Positions 58,201 to 64,000 of a stretch of 64,000 nt of DNA are shown here, piece after piece (position 1 is the stretch's first letter; every line of letters begins with the position of its first letter). Position numbers and translations under genes: made by a program. This stretch comes from Cercophora sp. LCS_1. Taxonomy: Eukaryota; Ascomycota; Sordariomycetes; Sordariales; Lasiosphaeriaceae. The stretch lies in the NCBI GenBank assembly GCA_036250225.1, contig JAPZLL010000006.1, positions 1,488,001 to 1,552,000 on the forward strand, written 5' to 3'. The notes beneath the pieces were generated by a model. The model saw nothing but the letters and a program-made list of their open reading frames with translations. It did no database searches and had not been told where the DNA came from.

Positions 58201-60088
58201 ATGATGGCGGGCGTTTGGACCGGTCGACGCGTCGAGTCGACTGATGATTACCTGGGCGTTCTGGTTCCGCTTGAAGAAGCACATCAGCACAGTCATTCCT
58301 ACCGGATAGGCCGGCGCCCTGTATTTGACGACTCTTCGGACGATGGCGCTTCGGACGACGCTATTAAGGTTGGCGGAGACGACGAGGGAACAGCCATGCT
58401 GGAGATGAGCATTCCCGACTACAGTATCGAGGGGCTCCGGAAAGAGGTCCGGAGAGGGGGAAAGGGGGAGAAATGGACAGCGTATGAGAGTGAGCTGCCC
58501 TGTCATCATTCTCAGTTGAATCACACAGCTAAAAAGAGTCTAGTGAAGTCGAAACTCATCAACAAGGCTATCCAGGACATCGGGATGGGGAGGTATAATT
58601 GGCAGCTGTTTGTTTTGTGTGGTTTCGGCTGGTTTGCAGACAAGTGAGTATACTGACCCCTGACATGGGATGTTAGCTAACTTTGGGCAGCCTCTGGATG
58701 CAGGTATACAACTACCTCCCGGGTCGTGTATTGGGGTTAATGCTGACATATTGGTGTAGGGCGTCTCTCTCACACTCCCATCCTTGTCTGCCGAGTTTGG
58801 CGTCTCAGAAAAATCGGTCCGCTACACAACGTCGTCCCTTTTTGTCGGCCTCTGCCTTGGGAGCTTCTTCTGGGGCATCGGGTCCGACATCATGGGTCGA
58901 AGGATAGCCTTCAACGTCACCCTCTTGATCACCAGCGTCTTTGGTATTGCCTCTGCGTACGCCTCTTCATGGGGCGGCGTCTGCGTTCTCTATGCTGCCA
59001 TGGGATTCGGCGTTGGTGGGAATCTGCCGGTGGACGGCGCCTTGTTTCTCGAGTTTCTTCCCGATGCCTCGAGCTCCCTCCTGACTCTCCTGTCCGTGTG
59101 GTGGCCAATTGGACAGCTATGCTCCTCCCTCATAGCCTGGCTTTTCATCGCCAATTGGCCTGTAGACAAAGGATGGCGTTATTTCGTCCTAACCATTGGC
59201 ATCATCACATTCGTTATGTTTATCGTCCGTTTTTTCGTGTTTCATCTTTTCGAGTCGCCCAAGTTTCTACTTTCACAGGGCCGGCAAGCTGAGGCAGTTG
59301 CCGTTGTTCACGGCATCGCCTACCGGAACAACCGCAAAACCTGGTTGACCGAGGAAATACTCGATGCTGTGGTTGATGACCCGGTGGGTCGTGTTCGACG
59401 CATCTCAACGAGCAACATCATCAGGGACAAACTTGCCGCCTTTTCCGGAGAACGAATCCGTCCCCTCTTCAAAAGCCACAAGCTTGGCCTCGCCACGACG
59501 CTCATATGGTTCTGCTGGGCTACCATCGGCATGGGCTACCCCCTTTTCAATGCCTTCCTCCCTCAATATCTGTCGCACGGTGGTAACAATGCCAACGACA
59601 GTTCCCTCGTGTCCAAGCTTACCGGCGAGACTTACCGAAACTACGCCATCACGAGCATTGTTGGTGTCCCAGGGAGTCTGCTCGCCGCATACACGGTTGA
59701 CATGAAGTCGCCCTTCCTCGGACGCCGCGGCACTTTGGCCATATCCACGCTGGTCTCGGCCGTCTTTTTGTTTTTGTTTGTGCGTCTGGGCACCTCGCCT
59801 GGCACGCAACTGTTCTTTTCTTGTGTTGAGGCCTTCTCGCAAAACATCATGTACGGAGTCTTGTATGCATTTACGCCCGAGATTTTCCCAGCTCCGGTGC
59901 GAGGCGCTGGCACGGGCGTGGCGAGTTTTTTGAACCGTGCGACTGGCTTGGTTGCGCCAATGTTGGCTGCCGGGATGCCCGGTGATGGGACGACGACGCC
60001 GGTTTATCTGTCGGCGGTGTTGATCTTGGCTGCTTTTGTGGGGATGTGTATGATACCGATTGAAACACGGGGAAGACAAAGGTTGTGA
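58201..60088 (+). CDS. MFS transporter (sugar/SV2-like), with 13-nt microexon
   Basis: Exons 58201-58643, 58691-58703 and 58760-60088 give 594 aa. The N-terminal 130 residues are hydrophilic and cytosolic. Membrane segments follow, starting at GRYNWQLFVLCGFGWFADN, completed by the microexon residues LWMQ and then GVSLTLPSLSAEFG. The MFS loop 2-3 motif is GSDIMGRRIAF. Further landmarks are GFGVGGNLPVDGALFLEFLP, WRYFVLTIGIITF, ESPKFLL, LGRRGTLAIS in loop 8-9, and YAFTPEIFPAPVRGAGTGVA, which is close to the SV2/organic-ion subgroup. Twelve helices are expected. Substrate is unknown. Skipping the 13-nt exon would shift the frame, and including it restores a canonical helix 1. Confidence 0.9.
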
Positions 60089-60359
60089 GCATGGAATGGG
60101 AGTTTACTTGGATTTACGTATATAAGCGCTTGGCAGCTGGAGTGATGGAGTTGGATATGTTTTCTTTTTCCGGTTGGATATGGGGGAAAAGAAAGGGAAT
60201 CGGATTCCACCGTCGAGGTCTCAGAAAGTCCGGAGCGAATAAGGCGAACAACCACTGGAAAAACCACTTGGAAACAGGAAAGATCAAAAGGCATAGGATA
60301 GTCTACACGGGTAGACAAAACACTATTCTCTACAACGCATCCATAAATTCATCGTAGTG
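60089..60359. other. Convergent 3' intergenic region
   Basis: These 271 bp between two stop codons should contain both 3' ends. Confidence 0.5.
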
Positions 60360-61454
60360 CTATTTTGTCCCCTTTGCTCCGGCCGGGGCATCTACCCGTC
60401 GTTTCTGAAAGCCTCTCCCGAGAGCATCCCTCACCATCGGGTCCGTCTTGATGGTATTCTGCACCAGCCACTCCTTCACCTTCCCCTTCATATTCGTCAA
60501 CATCTCTTCATCCCCGGCATACGGCGCCATCTCCGTCTCTAGCAGCCTCACTGCGTCACCATCCAACCCCTTCACCACTCCCTCTAGCCTCTCCAGCCCC
60601 TGTTTCAGCGCAACCTCCTCGTTAACTCCCTTCTTCCCCACCACCAGCTGCCCGCCCCTCGTATCGGCATTCAACATCGGCCCAATCTGCGAAAAGGCAA
60701 TATACAGCGTGACGCTCAACTTGCGCGCCAGCTCAACCGCCTGAAACGGCAAATACGGCCGCCGCCCAGCAGCCCACCCAAGCAACGGGTTAACCACCCA
60801 CTCCAAGATCGCCGGTCTTCCAGGCCGAGTAACCGTATGCACCTCAAACACGAACACAACCGCAAGGACCAACCACCTCTCGAACCGTCCCCAGTCCAAA
60901 TACCCCAGCAGTCCCAACCCGTACATCACCGCCGCCGCGATACCATAGTACGGCACGATGATCTGCGCGCCATGCACCACGTAATCCCTAATCGTGACGC
61001 AATGCTGCCACCCCGCAATCTGGGGACCAAACCGCTCGTACGCGAACCGCTTGGCCGGATCTGACAACGTCTCGGCCGCCGTCTTGAGGTGGTTGTAAAA
61101 GTTGTTGACGGCCTGGGCGTCGTGGCCCGTGACTTTATCGGGGTGGAACTGGGACGCGAGACGGCGGAAGCGGGACTTGATCTCGCGCTCGGTTGCGTTG
61201 AAGGGGACGTCGAGATCGGCGTAAAAGGACGAGGCGGCTTGCAGCTCGTAGTCGGCTTCGTAGATGGTGTAGAGCAGGTAGAGCGAGACGACCAGGATGT
61301 GGATGCGCCGCCTGTGTTCGGCAAAGCGCGCGGTGCCTGGCTGCGGCTTGGGATCGCCGGCGCGGATGGTGATGGAGTAGTAGAGGGCTTGGGTCCATGA
61401 GGTGACGAGGTTGGGGAGGAAGGACCAGCCTAGGAGGGAGAGAATGCCGGACAT
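60360..61454 (-). CDS. Membrane-anchored J-domain (DnaJ/Hsp40) protein, Erj5-like
   Basis: A single exon encodes 364 aa. A hydrophobic segment near residues 6-25, a transmembrane helix at about 51-66 (IHILVVSLYLLYTIYE), and a J-domain at about 77-142 follow one another, with helix II EREIKSRFRRLASQF and the catalytic HPD at 104-106, which stimulates Hsp70 ATPase. Two more hydrophobic helices lie at about 168-215 (YYGIAAAVMYGLGLLGYL, WLVLAVVFVFEVHTV). The C-terminal 120 residues are soluble and end KKRRV-like with basic residues (GFQKRRVDAPAGAKGTK). The order TM-J-TM resembles the fungal ER J-protein Erj5. Partner Kar2/BiP is inference. The start is the only ATG before the TM segment. Confidence 0.88.
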   Translation of the reverse strand: MSGILSLLGWSFLPNLVTSWTQALYYSITIRAGDPKPQPGTARFAEHRRRIHILVVSLYLLYTIYEADYELQAASSFYADLDVPFNATEREIKSRFRRLASQFHPDKVTGHDAQAVNNFYNHLKTAAETLSDPAKRFAYERFGPQIAGWQHCVTIRDYVVHGAQIIVPYYGIAAAVMYGLGLLGYLDWGRFERWLVLAVVFVFEVHTVTRPGRPAILEWVVNPLLGWAAGRRPYLPFQAVELARKLSVTLYIAFSQIGPMLNADTRGGQLVVGKKGVNEEVALKQGLERLEGVVKGLDGDAVRLLETEMAPYAGDEEMLTNMKGKVKEWLVQNTIKTDPMVRDALGRGFQKRRVDAPAGAKGTK

Positions 61455-63091
61455 GGTGGGCTGGCTTGGGAGCTTGTGCCCCAGCGGGGTTGTGAGCTTG
61501 TGGGGTTTTGACGATGATCAAGACGGTTTGTAGTGTAGACAAGAGGCGGATATCAAAAGTGGTGGGCTAGGTAGTTTTTTTGATGTTGCGCAGCGGAATG
61601 CGCAACGCTGGTTGCGATCTCCCGCGCTTTGGTTTGGTGGTGGAACAAAAATGGTAAGCTGTCCACAATGACTTTCTTTGAGCTTGCGCGACCGCGTCCC
61701 AAGGCGCGCGACGCTCCCGCCCCGCTGCAGGCAGGGGTCTGCGGTTAATTATCGAAAGTGCTGGCACGCACCTCCCGTCCCCGGAACCTAGGCCCTGAAT
61801 GCTTGCCGCCAAGAGATTCCAAGCCAAATGCGTCCTCGCCATCACGAAGCCACGTTTTTCTGCTGAGACATTCCGAGTTGATACCAGCGTGTTCTCATCT
61901 TGGCTTTGTCCAGCTGTGCTAACAGGATTTATGATGAGGAGCTTACAAGTTGAAGAAGATGTCTTTCTAGGAAATTTCCACTAGTCCCCTGCGCGACGTT
62001 CGAGGGAACCTGCGGTGAGTTTCTGGTAGTGTCGCTGAGTTTTGTCGTAGATCGAGACAAACTGGTCACACACATTGCGTCTTCACAACGACCAAGACAT
62101 ATGTCGCCTCCGGTTTCCCTGAGATCCAACACTTAGGGCAGCGTCAGCAATTCGTCTCATTCGGCGGCGTTCGCGCTTCGCATCCCGGTTTTCTCATGGT
62201 ACTTGAACGTGGCGCTGAATCCAGACGGCAAAATTGCTACAGCGCAGAGCCGCCAGGTAGATGATGGCCCTAAAGATCCACACGACAATCCAGGATGATT
62301 TGCGTCACGTTTGGCAGGTAGTGAATCAGTCTCAGTCCGTTGACATTCACCCAGACTAAGTGTTCCTAGGGTAGCTGAAGAATGACGTCGAAGTCGCACA
62401 AGTGAGATAGCTGCGAAGGGATGACGTTGTCCGCACACCTCAACTCAGTTCCACATATCTTTCCACATATCTTTCCAGCATGTAACCAACAGGTAGCTGT
62501 TATCCGCAACCTCCAATTCTACGATTTCCATGGCAGGGCATCGATGCCGAGGCATCCACAGCAGCGAACGACAGCTGTTGCGGGGAAGCTTAGCTCCCCG
62601 GTCGAGTGCGGGGATAGCGCCTTGTCACCCCTGTCCCCTCCAACGCCCGAACCAATCGAGAGGCTGTGATTTTCCAGGAGAGGCAGGGCCAAGGCGAAAG
62701 CGAACGTTACCCCAGCGCGTTTCCCACACTGGCAGGCTCGGGGGGGCCTTCCGCTCTTCGACCCCCTTGACCCCCCACTCGTTTCCAAGATGAAGGGGAC
62801 GAGAGTTCAGCTCCGGACAAGTCGTGCTCCGAGGCACCGAGGCGGCCGGAAGGGCTCCTATATCTCTAGCACAACACCAACGACTCGTGTCTCTTCTTCT
62901 CGTTTCGGGGCGTCTCACCGATTTGCAAAATATCTGCGAACCAATCACCTACCCCGGCCTTCACCAGCTGCAGGTCGCCGTGCTTACTCCCTCGCGGTCT
63001 TACTTTCACACGGCGTCGGTCTCTGCCTCCTCCCCATCTTTCCGTGTCCTCGCAGACAACCCCCGTCCATACTGTCTGGAAAACCGCCAAG
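61455..63091. promoter_or_regulatory. 1.6-kb divergent upstream region
   Basis: This lies between the J-protein (-) and the acyl-CoA synthetase-like gene (+). It has no recognised gene. A 13-bp element TTCCACATATCTT is tandemly repeated at about 62449-62475. Confidence 0.45.
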
Positions 63092-64000
63092 ATGACGATC
63101 CAATCCCGCTGGGAGATTGATATCCCGCGCTGCTCCTTGCAGCAATGGATCTTTGGCTCCGCGACTGGGCCGGTCAACGACTTCAAGGCGTTCATCGACC
63201 CTGAGAACCCGGACGCCAACTATCTCACATTCACCAATTATCGCCTCCTCTCCAAGCGGGTGGCCCTTGGCCTACAAAAAGCCGGCCTCAAGACAGGGGA
63301 GCGGGTCCTCCTCTTCTCCGGCAACAACCTCTTCTTCCCCTCCGTCTTTCTCGGCGTGTTGATGGCCGGTGGCATCTTCACAGGAGCTAACCCTACCTTT
63401 GTTCCTCGTGAGTTGGCGTATCAGCTCCGCGATTCCGAGGCCAGCTTCCTCATTGTGGCCGAGGCCGCCCTGCAAACCGCGTTGGAGGCCGCAAAGGAGG
63501 CAGGCTTCCCCCGGGACCGGATCTATGTTTTTGGGGCGAAGAGTGCACTTGCTCCTGAGCTCGCCGAGTCGCCGAACCCCGGCCCGGGAGCCAAAGGCCG
63601 TGTAGATGGCATTCGTCACTGGACAGAGCTTATCGCCGGTAACCTTGCTCAAGGGCGAACCTGGAGCTGGGTCGAGCCGTCAAACCCCGAAGAGACCACA
63701 TGCTGCCTTAACTACAGCTCTGGTACCACTGGTGTTCCCAAAGGCGTTGAGATCAGCCACTACTCATACGTTTCCAATGGGGAGGGCGTCGTCTTCAATC
63801 AAGATCTCGACCCAGACTTCCCTGCGAAGCGCAAGCGACAGCGTGGACTGTGTTTCTTGCCACTCTATGTAAGCCCAGATAAACTCTGAAGACCAACACC
63901 AATAGCTGATGTGATTCACAGCATGCATACGGACAGACGTATTTCGTTGCCAACCTCCCGCGCCTCGGAATACCCTCGTATGTCATGGCCGGGTTCGACT
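63092..64000 (+). CDS. AMP-binding acyl-CoA synthetase / 4-coumarate-CoA ligase-like, 5' part
   Basis: Exons 63092-63868 and 63922-64000 (continuing beyond the window) code for the first 285 residues. Landmarks are LTFTNYRLLSKRVALGLQKA, SGNNLFFPSVFLGVLMAGGI and GANPTFVPRELAYQL (4CL-type). The phosphate-binding loop YSSGTTGVPKGVEISH begins at about residue 208, and FLPLYHAYGQTYF is reconstructed across the 53-bp intron, with the conserved family His just after the junction. Such enzymes adenylate a carboxylic acid and pass it to CoA. The substrate could be a phenylpropanoid or a medium/long-chain acid. Any C-terminal peroxisomal signal lies outside the window. The start MTIQSRWEIDIP is chosen as the first ATG after a non-coding leader. 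Confidence 0.92.

Overview
This window is nuclear DNA of a filamentous ascomycete, most likely a Sordariomycete. The evidence is short (about 45-320 bp) GT-AG introns with CTAAC/CTGAC branch sites, G/C-rich third codon positions, and the gene repertoire: Pom1-type DYRK kinase, Pex23/Pex30-family peroxin with a dysferlin domain, secreted GH3 enzyme and class 3 lipase, Mim2, and a TPR-like/F-box protein. It contains no operons, CRISPR arrays or intact transposons. About 22 protein genes and four tRNA genes are supported. Most are multi-exon, and several are split so finely that no single open frame reveals them.

Layout. 0-6.6 kb: a hypothetical gene of uncertain start, then divergent MIM2 (-) and eIF2-beta (+), then a FAD-dependent oxidoreductase. 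6.6-18.1 kb: very gene-poor; the only convincing gene is a conserved 84-aa Cys-rich protein at 13.3 kb, together with a (GT)24 microsatellite. 18.1-25.7 kb: F-box gene (+) converging on a 1,411-codon DYRK kinase (-). 27.8-36.1 kb: peroxin (+), secreted lipase (-) and GH3 beta-glucosidase-like gene (+). 36.8-42.7 kb: mitochondrial bL34 (-), tRNA-Val (-), STE24 (-), tRNA-His (+), a four-exon 89-aa gene with a 13-nt exon (-), ribosomal protein eL38 (+) and an ABM-like protein (-). 43.3-49.8 kb: hypothetical acidic protein, mevalonate kinase and prenyltransferase alpha subunit, all (+). 50.5-57.3 kb: decayed territory with an NTF2-like gene, its truncated copy, tandem repeats, a frameshifted coiled-coil relic and two inverted tRNA-Ser genes that differ by one base, in the anticodon. 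58.2-64 kb: MFS transporter with a 13-nt microexon (+), membrane J-protein (-) and the 5' part of an acyl-CoA synthetase-like gene (+) cut by the window edge.

Functional links. Three genes within 12 kb belong to one route: mevalonate kinase makes isoprenoid precursor, the RAM2-type alpha subunit attaches farnesyl/geranylgeranyl groups to CaaX proteins, and Ste24 trims the prenylated CaaX end. Mim2 and bL34m both serve mitochondria. The lipase and GH3 enzyme are divergent secreted hydrolases sharing a 2.1-kb upstream region. The observations most worth a second look are a one-base frame conflict at the first intron of the GH3 gene, the tRNA-Ser anticodon switch, two independent 13-nt microexons, a roughly 200-residue N-terminal extension on the prenyltransferase alpha subunit, and the decayed 50-57 kb segment.
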